A stretch of 64,000 nt of DNA from Leuctra nigra (GCA_934045905.1 OW203770.1:3286001-3350000); one strand, 5' to 3'. Positions 32,355 through 44,792 are shown, counted from the first letter of the stretch. Made by a program: numbers and translations. The notes: generated from the sequence alone by a model not told the origin.

Positions 32355-33238
32355 TTTACTAGGAAAACGCTCTGTGTAACGCGTTGATGAGCGAGCACGG
32401 ATACGCGCAACACCTCGAACCGAAATTCTGTAATTTCGTCACAGACTTGTATAAAAATATCCAAAAACTCCTTAAATATTGGCCCAAATAACTATGCAAA
32501 GTTTTAAGTTGATCGATTGATCAACTTTATGATTGAACGGTTCCGTGTTAATTTTCAAAAATCACAAAATCTCCTTCAAAAAATATATACATGGGACCAC
32601 TCATATGATATAAGTGTGTGTACACAATATCAAATCGAGTGTTGAACGGTCATTATCAGTTTCATATTATGCGTTTGAAAGTTTCTACTCTAACTACCTT
32701 GCCTTGAACTGAAGATTCGAAGTCGCCGTGAATTTGACAGCCAACACGCAAAATGTCCCTAAAATGACAAAAACTTTTGAAAATAACGACAGATTAGACT
32801 GAAAATTGGCAAAAATACCTTAAATGTTGGTACCAATGACCATGCGAAGTTTTTAGTTGGTCGGTCAATCGGTTCTAGTTTAAATGTCAAAAATCACAGG
32901 AAAAATGGTTTCAAATTTGAACCAATGGGAGGATTTGGCTGAAAATTTTTATGATTGGGTACAATGTTGGTTGCAATGACTTTGCTAAATTTCAAATTGA
33001 TTGAACCAACCAATCGAAAGATAATTTTTCTAAAACTTGAACCAATCACAGGAGCCCGTTCAAAAACGATCCCAGGGACCGCATAGATTACGTTAACATA
33101 TGTGCAAAGTTTCAGATCGATTGAATTTGCGGTTTTACCTGGGCTGTGCGGACAAAAAAACAAAAAAACAAAAAAACAAAAAAACACACAGAGAAAGTGC
33201 CATAAGAGTACCGTGGTGACGCTCGCTACGCTCGCTCA
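32355..33238 (+). repeat. CTAGGAAAACGCTC-family repeat, near complete
   Basis: Head CTAGGAAAACGCTCTGTG at 32358. The body has repeated variants of GATTGATCAACTT / AACCAATC motifs. Tail with a (CAAAAAA)n run, AGAGAAAGTGCC and GACGCTCGCTACGCTCGCTC at 33219-33238. About 880 bp, no coding frame. Confidence 0.7.
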
Positions 33239-33370
33239 AAAAGCGTTTTAAATTTCAGTTTATAAGTCGGGACCGGAAATGACGCTAAAACGGTAAATTA
33301 TGATAAATTTAACAGTGGGAAAATTCTATTTACGGTTTGGTTGTATTTTTTTTGTAGGGGGGGGGGGGGG

Positions 33371-34387
33371 CAGGCGCGTAGGAACTTTATTTTGACAGGG
33401 GGGGGGGTCAAAATCATGGGGGATCGATGGATGTCAGGAAAAGGTAGTTCACTGCTACAAGGGGTCTGGGGGACTTACACCCAGTTAGCCCCGCAGGGCC
33501 TTTTTTGAATTTTTGATACAAAATAATCGAATTTTAAGCTATTCTTCTCAAAGAAATGTAAAATGTGTGATATGCAATATTCTGTGGGAACTTAAGAAAA
33601 CTTGTTTTTATAGAATTCCCAATGGCCCAGCAGGGCATTTTTTTACATCTTGATAAAAAAAATCGAATTCGACACTTTTTGGCATCTTTTTTAAAGAAAT
33701 TTAAAATGTGTGTCCTATCCAATATTCTTGGGGATACAAGAGACAAAATAAAATTTTGTTATTTGACAAAATCCTAAATGGCCCCGCAGGGAAATACTTG
33801 AATTCTAGTGAAAGAGAATCGATATGAATTGATTTTGGAATCGACCTTTGAAAAAGGTTGCAAGAGCAACAGCAATAAGCAATCAATAAGAAAAATTAGT
33901 ATATGCTTTGGAATCTATTAGTTTACGTGTAATTATTTAATTTGATTCATGTGGATGATCATGTTGGACAAATGACTAATGAGTTATTGTCTCATTGGAT
34001 AATACCTCTGTTGAATTAGTTTTGCAAAACTTGAGAAAATTTTGAGAATTTAACCTCATAATGGAGCAAATCTGTGCATTCTGTGCAACACTTAATCAAC
34101 ATTTGTGAATATCTGGATGTATTTGGATGTATTTGGTATCTGGATTTGGTGAATTCCCTTGTCGTCTCGTATCAATTGATACGGCATCACTGCCACGTTA
34201 AATAGATAGCACTCCAGTGTGCAGTGAGCCCATATCACGTGAAACGAGACGACAAGGGAATTTAGAATAGCCCTCCAGGGTCTCTAGCAGGGGGGGTCAG
34301 GATCTCTGGCAGGGGGGGGGGGGGTCAGGCTCAAGACAGAGAGGGGGGGAGGGGTCCCCCCTTTTCCCCCCTATTCCTACGCGCCTG
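33371..34387. mobile_element. CAGGCGCGTAGGAA-ended MITE
   Basis: Inverted ends CAGGCGCGTAGGAA and TTCCTACGCGCCTG, each next to long G/C runs. Three internal blocks share GCCCCGCAGGG followed by T-runs, as in the element at 39491. Contains the smaller nested element at 34151. Flanks are G-runs, so the duplication is unreadable. Confidence 0.65.
34151..34262. mobile_element. Small nested inverted-repeat element
   Basis: GAATTCCCTTGTCGTCTCGT and its inverse ACGAGACGACAAGGGAATT bound 112 bp inside the larger MITE. Confidence 0.6.
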
Positions 34388-34418
34388 AGGGGGGGAGAGG
34401 AGATTTAAAACAACCATT

Positions 34419-34640
34419 ATTAGCGTGACTCTTAGGCTGTTCGCCAGATGAATGATGATTGGGAGAATGAAGAATAGGTAATGATGGACGGTGGGAAGGA
34501 GGCGGTAAGTGGGGAACCTTCTCATCATTTGCCTCTCGAATGAGGGAAACCCCGATAAACCTCAGTCAGGAAGGCCGCCAGTGGGAATCGAACCCGGGAC
34601 ATCCTGCCTGTGCCAACTTGCCCGCTAAACTACTGGTTAT
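34419..34640 (-). repeat. tRNA-headed SINE, second family
   Basis: Read on the minus strand: a tRNA-like head with the B-box GGTTCGATTCC (GTCCCGGGTTCGATTCC), then CGCCTTCCTGAC, GAACCTTCTC, CGCCTCCTTCCCACCGTC and a CATTCATC-rich end. Body shared with 20385-20525 and 44793-45047. Confidence 0.65.
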
Positions 34641-34899
34641 GTCAATCATGTTCTAGATAAGTAGAAATGTTGTTGAAACTAACCAGATGGTCCTATGGTG
34701 ACGTCACGAAGCCGATGCCCGACGCAAGCGCTGTAATGACGCACGGAGAATCTGGGAACGCAATAAAAGTCAAAACTTATTTTGGACATCCCTGTCAAGT
34801 ACATATTTTAAATATCAAGTAGCTAGTTAAAATTATCTTAAATAGACTCCATTTACTTTAAAAAAAATCAATCCATTATCTCAAACTGATCAAAAGATA

Positions 34900-35702
34900 C
34901 TAGGAAAACGCTCAGTGTAACGCGTTGATGAGCGAGCACGGGTACGTGCAAATTCTCGAACCGGAAATGCGTACACAACGCACAGAAAACATATACATCC
35001 ATATTGAATTGATTATGATATCAACTTAAAAGTGTATGCTTTTCATCGAAACTTTAAAATAGCATCTAAGCACCTGGTTCATAAAGCAAATCAGAATCAA
35101 TTTTCAATTGGCACTGGAAAACATTCATTTCGATACTTCATTACTGACAGATATTAAAAATGTAAATAACTTCATACGTTCTTAACTGATTGGGATGAAA
35201 TTTTGTAAAATAAGATACAATCTTAATGATCTACAGTCTTAATGATCATGCAAAATATGAGTTTGATCAGAATTGTCGAAGACCGTTTTAATTTTTCAGC
35301 CTATCAGGAGATATTTATTTAAATTTTAACCAATGAATGGATTTCAAAAAAAATATGGTATGCAAACAGAGAAGGTTGGTTTTACATGTGTACAACATTT
35401 CAGCTCGATCAAAGAAAAACTCTGACCTGTATATCCAAAATATGAGTTTGATCAGATTTATCGAAGACCAGTTTCATTTTTCAACCTACCATCAGGAGAT
35501 GTTTATTTAAATTTTAACCAATCAATTTTTTTCAAACAAATTAGGGGTCAGCAAACAGAAAAGGTTGTCTCCACATGTGTGCAAAATTTCAGCTCGATCG
35601 AAGAAAAACTCTGACCTGTATAGCGTCAGTAAACGGAAAAAACAAAAACAAAAACAAAACAGAGGTCCGTGCCAAAAGAGCCAAAAGGAGACGCTCGCTC
35701 AA
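34900..35702 (+). repeat. CTAGGAAAACGCTC-family repeat
   Basis: Head at 34901, tail ending GAGACGCTCGCTCAA at 35702. Two direct copies of an approx. 160-bp body segment (TTTCAGCTCGATC.AAGAAAA near 35398 and 35587) lie inside. Confidence 0.65.
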
Positions 35703-35930
35703 TAATATATTTCATACTTCAATCGAACTCCCCTTGAGTTATAAAAATACTTTGGGTTTCTATAGGGTTAAAACAATTGTACCAAATTTGATAAAAATCG
35801 AAGGGGTTCAAGAAAATTGTTCGCTCGATATGACGCGAAATGACAACTGAAGGTCTATTCTGGAACGTTTTCCCAATTCCATTCTAATGGAATCCGGTCA
35901 CGGCCATAAGGATTAACATTGAATGGAATC

Positions 35931-36556
35931 GAATAGACCAAAACATAAACTAAACGCGCATGCCCAATCCGCCATTTTCTCTTCCAGCTTTGTGTGACAT
36001 TCAGTCAAGGCACTTATATGTCAATCGTATAACGATAGTTCAGTAAAAGTTATAATTACATCGCGAAATAACAGAAATTGATGTTTACCTCAGTGTCAAC
36101 ATTCAAATACAATCGGCATATTTCATTTCAGTACACATTCATTCAAATTCTTGTGAAAACTAGATGTCTATTCGCCAAAATCACCATTTGACAAACGCAT
36201 TTGTATTTATCACGGTCTTCTGAACCTATTCTGTATGAGCTCTGAATCGGAAAAGGTTCAGAAGACCGTGATAAAAACAAATGCGTTTGTCAAACGGTTA
36301 TTTTGGTGAATAGACATCTAGTTTTCACAAGAATGTGTATGAATATGTGCTGAAATATACCGATTGTATTTGAATGTTGACACTGAGGTAAGCATCAATT
36401 TCTGTTATTTCGCGATGTAATTATAACTTTTACTAACTCATTAAGATTGACATTTAAGTGACTTGGAACATGCGCACTTAAGAGTGGTCACACATAGTGA
36501 CACGCCCTTTTTTAGTTCACTTTGAGGGCGCCACTAGTTTATGTTTTGGTCTATTC
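35931..36556. mobile_element. 630-bp foldback element
   Basis: Arms begin GAATAGACCAAAACATAAAC and end with the inverse at 36537-36556. The inner arms stay complementary up to GGTTCAGAAGACCGTGAT around 36250. The right arm carries a short stretch (GACACGCCC) not in the left. Confidence 0.7.
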
Positions 36557-36833
36557 TAAGAATTGGGAATTTAAAAGTTCTAGATTAGGGCCCTGAACGC
36601 TACGAACGGCTATTCTTATGCACGACGCCCACACATTGGCAATGTGGATGAGGTTTAAGCAATGACTCACTCTGGAATGAAGCTGGTGAACTCCGTCCAT
36701 CTCTCAGCTTCCATGCAGTACCAGATGGCGGTGGCGTCTTGCATCTTTATCGGTCCATAACCAGAGCCCCTCATTCTACACTCACACTAAGTGGTGTTTA
36801 AGTGAGGCTTAACACCACGTCCTGAGCATATCT

Positions 36834-37250
36834 AGACCATGAAGATCTCTAAGGGCTCTTGACCGTGTTCCTAGACCATGAAGATCTCTAAAGTGAAACT
36901 TAAGGGAAGCTTAAGATCACGGGCATTTCGCCCTGTTCAGTCACAATCACAAGTTGTTTACTTAATCCCTGTGTGTGAACACAAGAGGCCTGGAACACAA
37001 TATATGAATGTGACTGTACATCTAGACCATTAAGATCTCTAAGGGCTCTTGGCCCTGTGCCTAGACCATTAAGATCTCTAAGGGTATTTACCCTGTTTCT
37101 AGACCATGAAGATCTCTAAAGTGATACTTAAGTGAAGCTTAAGATCACGGACATTTCGCCCAGTACAGTCACATCAGATGTTCTTTACTTAATCCATGTG
37201 AGTCAACACAGGGGCCTGGAGCACAATATATGAATGTGACTGTATATCTA
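36834..37250. repeat. Direct duplication, about 200 bp
   Basis: CTAGACCATGAAGATCTCTA...CTTAAGATCACGG.CATTTCGCCC...ATATATGAATGTGACTGTA occurs twice in a row (36834-37020, 37021-37250). CTAGACCAT.AAGATCTCTA itself recurs within each. Confidence 0.75.
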
Positions 37251-37309
37251 GACCATAAAGATCTCTAAAGGGCTCTTGGCCCTGTGCCTGGAATGATCCC
37301 TAAGTGGTT

Positions 37310-37490
37310 CTTACGTCATGGTTATGGACACGACGTCTCGCGGCGTCCAGGGGAAGAGGCGTCGATCCGTGACGTCATCACCATGACCTGGAACAACAGA
37401 GAACATCATGAATACAAGCGTCGTTGTGCCGACAACCTGTTGAGTCACAACACCTGCTCAGGGATTTCAAAAGTATCATGTTGCAGTTAC
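37310..37490. repeat. Diverged duplicate of 31660-31880
   Basis: Shares CCTGGAACAACAGA, GAATACAAGCGTCGTT and GATCCGTGACGTCATCA with the upstream copy. On the minus strand CTGTTGTTCCAG precedes a short open frame ending TAA. It could be one of several copied terminal exons, but there is no protein evidence. Confidence 0.45.
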
Positions 37491-37610
37491 AATGTACCAT
37501 TGTTTATTTGTATAATTTACTGTTATATGTACACCAGCAAGATGCGGTCAACTTAATTCATATGGTTTGTGGTCAACATACAATATCTCTCGGCTGCGCT
37601 GCGTGTTTAT

Positions 37611-38204
37611 AGTGCAGTCCATAAACCCAACAATAGTGCAAATAGTGATAGAAACATGAACATTTCAGTACTTACAAATTTGACCATGAGAAATCCAAAA
37701 ATGTATGGCCCTCAGCTGAATTCCTGCAACTTTAGGAGTTATAAACTAATTAAATTAAACAACTTAATGTCAAATGACAAAAGAAGTTTGCGACTTTTTG
37801 GAAATTTTAAAATTGAATATTATATATAATTGTTATTTACAATATAAACCGTCAATTGTTTCATACAAATTTGATTAATTCATTCTTCAATTAAATAATT
37901 AATAAATTAAAATCAATCTCCAAATCCTTAATTTGGTCTTTCATTCAAAATCTAGAAGGCCTGATTGAATCAAGGTACTTATATTATGTGTTTGAATTAC
38001 TTGAAAACAGCATGTTATTTGACAATTTTACTAAAAAGTATGACTTCATTTCTTAATTACTCCAAAAGTTGCAGGAATTCAGCTTGGGGCCATAAATTTT
38101 TGAATTTCTCATGGTCGAATTAGTAAGTACACACATTTTCGTGGTTCTATCACTATTTGCACTATTGACCCCTAAATTGAGGTTTATGGACTGCAGTATT
38201 ACAG
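37611..38204. repeat. 600-bp palindromic foldback element
   Basis: AGTGCAGTCCATAAACC near 37613 pairs with GGTTTATGGACTGCAGT at 38200. CATGAGAAATCCAAAAATGT and GAATTCCTGCAACTTT pair with inverse partners on the right. Related in layout to 22599-23819. Confidence 0.65.
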
Positions 38205-38693
38205 CTTCTATATCGTCAGTCCTCGTAGCTTGGGTTCATTTGCAACAGGTGGTCTAGAGAGTTTGTGAATTGTACTCACAAGTTGGAGTTCCCGCTAGAC
38301 GGCGCGACGGTCGCCACGTGGAGGATGACGTCACCACGCCAAGTCCAGGAGTCGAACCCCGGTCTCCTGGACGCATGCGCTGTGAGGACGCACCGAGGAC
38401 CTGGGAACTCAATTAGACGGAAAATCAGAACTGAACGCTGAGACAAGCGAACTTGACGACACTTGGCAACAGCTCCCTGCCTGAAACCTAACCCGAGAAT
38501 CCTAGCACACTGTTGCCAAGTCTCGTCAACGCTGAGTGAGCTGGAGACGGGCGCATGGGAGATGCTGCGACGAGGTCCTAATGTCTCTGCTCCATCAGCA
38601 TGGCAACGCAGCACTAGCTACTAACATGGGACGCGTTCAGCGCCTCCTACCGTTGCTGCGTCCCTGATACGGCGTCTCGAAGTTAATCCACTG

Positions 38694-38830
38694 CGATGAC
38701 GCAATCCATCAGGCGATGACGTCATCCATGGGGCGATGACGCAATCCAAGAGCCGATGACGTCATCCATCAGGCGATGACGCAATCCATCGGGCAGTGAC
38801 GTCATCCATGGGGCGATGACGCAACACACT
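38694..38830. repeat. GATGACGYMATCCAT minisatellite
   Basis: Six to seven units of about 22 bp, alternating GATGACGCAATCC and GATGACGTCATCC. The second form contains the CRE-like TGACGTCA. Confidence 0.75.
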
Positions 38831-38931
38831 TTGAATTGACTCTCTACTTGTGTAGAGTGGCTCACAGAAGCTAACACTTGGGCATGACGTCTTAGTAGTC
38901 CGTGATGACGTAATACCCGTTGAATTTAACC

Positions 38932-39288
38932 TCAACTTGTGCCGAGTCGCTCACTGAATGTAACTTGACTGTTCAACGCAAGGCGCGCGCATGCGTGCAG
39001 CGAGCATCGCGACGAATACGACGTCCACGACGCCGGCGTTGACGGCCACGACGGAGGCAACGGAAGCGACGGCATGTGTCCCTGGAACAATTAAAACAAA
39101 ATGAATTCTGGAGTGAAAGTCTTTTCAAAACGTAACACGTATGGGGCGAATAGGAAGTCTGAATATGAGATATAATTAATGATTCACTTACCATGTTGAA
39201 GATGCTGGATGCACGACCCCTGGCCCGCCCCAACCACCCTCCATAGCGAGCCAGATGTGACGTCACAGATGCACGAGTACAGCGACCT
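38932..39288 (-). CDS. Candidate two-exon minus-strand gene fragment (weak)
   Basis: On the minus strand, 39192-39288 follows CACTTGTCTACAG and ends at ATG|GTAAGT. 39081 starts after TTTTAATTGTTCCAG and an in-frame stop lies at 38932-38934. Joined in the open frame it gives about 82 residues rich in Arg, Ser and Pro, with few cysteines and no recognised domain. Another frame stays open too, so coding is unproven. Splice signals are the only support. Confidence 0.22.
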
Positions 39289-39490
39289 CTGTAGACAAGT
39301 GAAACAAGAAGATGACAAGTCATTCAGATTTAGAGCAGCAATCATTAGTGGAAACAACAATGTTTTAATCAAAACATTGAACGAGTATTTAACAAACAAA
39401 ACAATATTAAGCTTCTCGCTTCAATATTCACGAAGAATGCGTGTATCTTGGCGTATATCTTGGATTGTATCTATTTGCGTGTATCTTGGC

Positions 39491-40220
39491 CATAGGCGTG
39501 CGCAGGAGAAATCATTAGGGGGGGCCAACATGGGCGCCGTCAGGATTAATGACAGGGGGTGTATAGAAGAAGGAAAAAAATTGCCACGGGTTAAGGGGGG
39601 TGTTGGGGGCGCTTCCCCCATCTTGCCCCGCAGGGCGTTTTTTGTTTTTTTGACACTTTGAAATCAATTTTGAGACATTCTGAGAAGCATTTTCTTAAAA
39701 TTTTTGTTTAAATTTTACACACCTTTTCACTACAATAAGGTGAGGGGGCCCCAAAACCTGGCATGGCTGAGCGTTTTTAGTATTTTGGGCACTTCAAAAT
39801 GAATTTGAAACGTTTTAAGGTGCTTTTTGTTCCCAAAACATTTTTTTCACGACATAAAATATAAATTGATATGAAAGGGTTTTCAGGGGCGAAGCCCCCG
39901 AGAAAATATTTTTAAAGGTCATACATATTAGAGCAATTTTGAGTCATATTAAAAATACATTTTTAGGGGGGAAACCAAGAAATTCATGAAAAATCGTGTT
40001 TTTGGAAGGTACCTTGTAGGCATTGTTTTCCAAAATGTTGTGTTTTTGATCAACCCAGTACTTGAGTCCAGTGATTTGAGCAACTCCAGTCTGCCCCACA
40101 GGGATTTTTTTTGTTTAAACCCATTTAAAACAAAATTTTGACACTATGAGGACCACATTTTATCATTTTTTAGTTGAGGCTGACCCATTGAGGCTCGGCC
40201 CCCCCGTGCGCACGCCTATG
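39491..40220. mobile_element. hAT-like MITE, complete
   Basis: 730 bp with inverted ends CATAGGCGTGCGCA / TGCGCACGCCTATG and a perfect 8-bp duplication ATCTTGGC (39483-39490, 40221-40228). Internal GCCCCGCAGGG and GGGGCGAAGCCCCCG blocks. No transposase. Partial copy at 1069-1690. Confidence 0.85.
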
Positions 40221-40683
40221 ATCTTGGCAAACTAATAAGTGATAAATCAGCCTCGCCAGCCGGCTGCACTAGTTCGTGTCAGTTGGCCAAATCAACTGTA
40301 GGTAAAAATGGCCAAAGGTTCGGTTCGGAGGTTCGGTCAAATATTTGAAGTTCGGTTCGGTTAAAAAATATGAGTTTCGCCCAACTCTAGTAGCATTGTG
40401 AAATTACATGGACGTTGCCATCAAAGTTTTGAAATGAAATAACTGGCTCGTTACCCAAAAAAGTAATTTCGCACTGTACTTTCGTTTCGTTGCGTCCCAA
40501 GTCTGGATAATATATGTATACCAATTGGGACGGAATCAACGTAATGTGTCAAAGACTTGCCCTCAAAAACATAGAAAAGTCAGGCAGAAAAACACAGTAT
40601 TATCGAAAGGAAATTTACCGAAAACGCAACGTACACCCAACAACAGTTATACGACGGTCACCAAAAGAACAACCGAAAGAAGC

Positions 40684-41068
40684 GGGTTGGCTGGGTAGTG
40701 AGTTTGACCTTGAAGAGTTTCTAATCGATTTTTATCAATATTTTTTACAAATGTAATTGTTAACAAAATAAGGCTTTGTACGAGTATTCGGAACAGTTCA
40801 ATGAAAATAATCCCATAACTTGTAATGGTTTATTAGATTTATTTTGTCCACAGACGTTTAGTGCCAGAAAATTATAGTAAATTTATGGCACTAAACATCT
40901 GTTGGACACAAAAAACTTATTCCAAACTATAAAATTATTTTCATTGAACTGTTCTGAATACTCGTTCAAAGCCCTATTTTGTTAACAATTACATTGGTAA
41001 AAGATATTGATTGATAAAAATCGATTAAAAAACTCTTCAAGGCCACGCTCACTACTCAGCCCTCTTAA
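40684..41068. mobile_element. Palindromic MITE GCTGAGTAGTGAG, copy 3
   Basis: Nearly self-complementary, related to 23994-24378 and 24547-24937. TTAA at 41065-41068; the left TTAA is absent. The repeat at 41068-41235 starts directly at its right end. Confidence 0.65.
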
Positions 41069-41235
41069 AACGATTTGATGGCGTCATCCGATGAAGTCCG
41101 TGCTAACTCGTCATCTAACTCTAGTTTGTGAGCTCTGATTTCATTGATAATAACAAGGATTTATTGTCAAGGAATCGGACCAGCAGCCAATCAGTTTCGT
41201 TCAAATACCGTTTTATGATTTGTTGAGTTAGTGAT
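41068..41235 (+). repeat. Interspersed repeat related to 1300-1480
   Basis: Matches the insertion at 1300-1480 in reverse orientation (GATGAAGTC, CTCGTCATCTA, GTGAGCTCTGATTTCATT, AAATACCGTTTTATGA). Confidence 0.5.
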
Positions 41236-41377
41236 CAGTTCATTTTTGCGTTGAGAAAACAATGTGAAATGTAACTGAACCGAAGCAAAAAACTAACATA
41301 TTTGTAAACCTTATCCGGTGTAAACGAGGCTACTTGGAAGCGAATGTTACCGTCCGTTAGGATCCGAAACTCTTTAT

Positions 41378-41691
41378 ACCCTGTTCACACTGAGAATTCG
41401 ATCATGATCCAGTTCAATTACAATCGAAATCAAAATGGAGGCAAGATTCAAGTTAAACTTTATAATGCTTGTTACATGCAACTAGCATGCATTTGTAAGT
41501 TTTCGTTTTTAAAATTCATGATTTCTTTTGTTTGACCTTGAGTTCGATGATCATGATTCAGATTTCGATCGCGTTCTTACAACTCAATCGAGATTTGGAT
41601 CATGATCGAGTTCGATTGAGTTCAGTTGACACACATTTTCGATTGCAATCGAGATTTTGGATCACGATCGAATCCTCAGTGTGAACAGGGT
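41378..41691. mobile_element. MITE with CCCTGTTCACACTGAG ends
   Basis: 314 bp. Ends ACCCTGTTCACACTGAG and the inverse CTCAGTGTGAACAGGGT. Arms rich in GATCATGATC / CGATTGCAATCGA. No clear target duplication. Confidence 0.65.
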
Positions 41692-42815
41692 GTTAGGACT
41701 TTCGACAACTGGGTTACTTTTCGATTATATAAAACATGGCTATGCTATTCAACTGATTAACACGTCGATGTAGGATTTAGTACTCATATTTGAGAGGGTC
41801 AGATATGCAGAACCTAGACATTTCACTTCGATTAGTTCGGAGAAAATTCGGAAAAACCACTCGCATTTCCTATACAAATATCAGGAGAAATAGTTTTCAA
41901 TCCAAAGTTAATTTTTCTCGCACTGCACTTTGTATTTAGAAGACAGCGAAGTAAAAACTGAATATTATCCCGTATATCTAACTCAAAAGTTATGGAGATG
42001 GCAGACTCGGATCTAGCCTACTCATTTCTATGCTGTTCAGCAAGCCTTGATCAACGAACATTTTACACAAAGCGCGTTTAAAACTATGGCATTTTAAACT
42101 GATTTATAGATTTATATTTGTAACTTACGATTTATTGCGTCCATCTGGAGTATTATTCGATGTTAAACACGGGAAAGATTCAGTTAGATTTGACCGAGGA
42201 AAATCACATCACGACATGTTAACTGTTGGAACTCAACGGGTCAACTGACTCATCACGGCAGGTCCTAAATTCTCTGAATCCCCCCACTCTTGGGGGAATG
42301 GGAAGTTTTCATTACCATATATGATCAGAGAAGTTGACATTTTCACGGCGCTGAAGTCACAGAAGGCGAAGAGAAAAGTGATCGGAACGCGGCTAGTTCC
42401 CACACTATGACGTCATGAATTCGATGTTCTTGTTTTGAATAGGTAAGTCTCCTTACATTGTTTCATTGTAAATTTGTAAATAGACACAAGTAATGACACA
42501 TCAATAGAAAAAGATCACATTTTCATTCATAAAATACTAAATTTAAATTTGACGTAACATTTTGGCGGTAAAACCAATGTGTGATGTGTGACCGCCTTGT
42601 GATGTCATTTCCAAGTCCACAGCAATGTGTTACCATGGTGAATATATCACGTGACTTTAATTCTCTACATCCGACCAAACAAAAATTACCTATGAGTACA
42701 TTCCTTACATTGTTCATGTCGAGTTTTCCAATACGAATTAATATAAAGAAAATTCACTGCATACTGGAGCTTATCAATATTTTCAGTCAATATTAGTTGA
42801 TTTTGCCGTGATTTA
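41692..42815. other. Unassigned DNA
   Basis: No exon or family recognised. Confidence 0.35.
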
Positions 42816-43281
42816 TTAAGGTGATACTAGCGTTCGGCCGTTTTAGAAAATTGAGAGAGAAAAATTGTTTCATAAGTGAGTGTAACTTTTACAGGATGTT
42901 CACATGATCAGTCTGATGGTTTATTAGTAGCCCTTTTTAATGTTTGCTTATTGCATCGTTAATTAGATTATTATTGCATCACATTATCATTGAAATGTGA
43001 AAGATAAACTTAGGGTTATCCCTTGGCACATTTTTGAAATTTAATTTTATACGGCGCCCAGGGAGACGAGAAAATAGCTAATTTTTCACCAAAAATCCAC
43101 TAATTATTAATAATTAACGAAACAAAAAATTTAAAATGTACCAAGTGATAACCCTAAGTTTGTCTTTTATCTAATCACGATTAAAATTTCAAATAATTTT
43201 TTCTACCCATTTCGTCTCCAATCGTATCGCAAAAAGTGTCTACAAAAAGCAGCAAAATCGCTCGCGCTTGCAGCACCTTAA
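42816..43281. mobile_element. TTAAGGTG-type MITE, complete
   Basis: TTAAGGTGATACTAGCG at the left, TTGCAGCACCTTAA at the right. Inner inverted pairs GGGTTATCCCTTGG / CAAGTGATAACCCTAAG. TTAA on both sides. Confidence 0.75.
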
Positions 43282-43410
43282 TATAAAAAAAAATCTTTTT
43301 CCTTCATTTATACCTGATCAGGTTCTTAGCCGTGCGGGCATTTAGTCTATTACCGTGATTATTCAGGGATTATTTACGGAATTTCGGGTAGATCATGCTT
43401 AGTTCTTTGT

Positions 43411-43460
43411 ACATCCGTGCTCGCTTATCGACGCGTTACACTGAGCGTTGTCCTAGTATG
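43411..43460 (-). repeat. Head fragment of CTAGGAAAACGCTC family
   Basis: CCGTGCTCGCTTATCGACGC and CACTGAGCGTTGTCCTAGT: the family head on the minus strand only. Confidence 0.5.
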
Positions 43461-43754
43461 ACATAAATTCACACAATTTAATTTACTACGATTTTTTTGA
43501 TTGAAGAAAACTTATGAATATTCACAAACGAGAAATGGGAAATAGAATACACATAAAAAGACTCCAATTCTTGGGACAATTATTTACGTAAAGAGGCCTT
43601 ATTCATGCCAAAAGAGAGGGACTAATACACACAAAAGGCTCAATCTTTTGCAATGTTTATGCTTAAAAAGACCAAAAGTCCTGACTCTTAAGTTGATTTT
43701 GTGATCTTGAACCATAGAGATTCATATCTTGAACGTTGCAAAATGCATAATGGG

Positions 43755-44223
43755 TAGACGAATTGGGTAGACTAAATTATTTGAAATTTTAATCGTGATT
43801 AGATAAAAGACAAACTTAAGGTTATTCCTTGGTACATATTTAATTTTTTGTTTCGTTATTTATAATAATTAATGGATTTTTGGTGAAAAACTAACTATTT
43901 TCTTATCTCCCTGGGCGCCGTAAAAATTAAATTTCAAAAATGTGCCAAGCGATAACCCTAAGTTTGTCTTTCATCTAATCATGATTAAAATTTAAGGTCA
44001 ATTGGTTAACGGGTTTGGTCTCCAATCGTATCTCAAATTTCTTAGTTTTGCGCTGTTTTGTTGAATAACCGGCGCCTAATTAACGATGCAATAAGCAAAC
44101 ATGAAAAGTGCTACTAATATCCAATCAGACTGATTATGTAAACATCCTGTACAGTTACACTCACTTATGAAACAATTTTTCTCTCTCAATTTTTTAAAAC
44201 GGCCGAGCGCTAGTATCACCTTA
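43755..44223. mobile_element. TTAAGGTG-type MITE, left end lost
   Basis: Contains all internal blocks of the family from GGTAGACTAAATTATTTG to GAGCGCTAGTATCACCTTAA at 44204-44223. The first bases are replaced by unrelated sequence. Confidence 0.65.
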
Positions 44224-44424
44224 ACAGAGTTATGAGTATACGCCGAGATTTAAGAGTCGATAGGACTCGCAGAAAATTTCGATTCCGATGTAAAAAAAAT
44301 CTTAGAAATGCATGAATATGCATTAGCTCTGGGTTGTACGTGACATTTGTGACATTTAATCGTGTGTTGCATGTTGCATATACTGCTGTGAAGTAAGTTA
44401 TTTTAATTCAAATATTGAAAACCA

Positions 44425-44765
44425 CAAAAAACCATAAAAAGGCGGCCCCTACTTTTTTCTTAACGGCTTGACCGATTGTTTTCAAAATTTAACAGCATAG
44501 AGATAAAGAGTAAATCTGTGCCTGTAGTGATCCAAAAAAATAATAAAAATGTTTTTTCTCGTTTTGAGGAAGTGCTAACATGGGCAATATATTAGTCTTT
44601 TTGGCACCACTGCCCTGAAAATTCTAAACAAAAAATAACACTTTTGGCCCACTAGAGGCACAGATTTATTATTTATCTATAACCTGTGAAAATTTGAAGA
44701 CAATCGGTAAAGCCGTTTAGAAAAAAGTAGTGGCCGCCTTTTTGTGCTTCATAAAACATGGATTT
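44425..44765. mobile_element. Foldback element (AAAGGCGGCC arms)
   Basis: CCATAAAAAGGCGGCC.CTAC...GCTTGACCGATTGT and, inverted, ACAATCGGTAAAGCCGT...GTAGTGGCCGCCTTTTT. Arms about 100 bp around a unique centre. Confidence 0.6.
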
Positions 44766-44792
44766 CATCAAGTATCGTAGACTCTTAATACA

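Noticed and set aside
38973..39323. Arg-rich 116-codon frame resembling a cationic peptide
   Set aside because: The Arg-rich part is not in a frame compatible with the adjacent splice sites, and the upstream frame contains stops when spliced that way.
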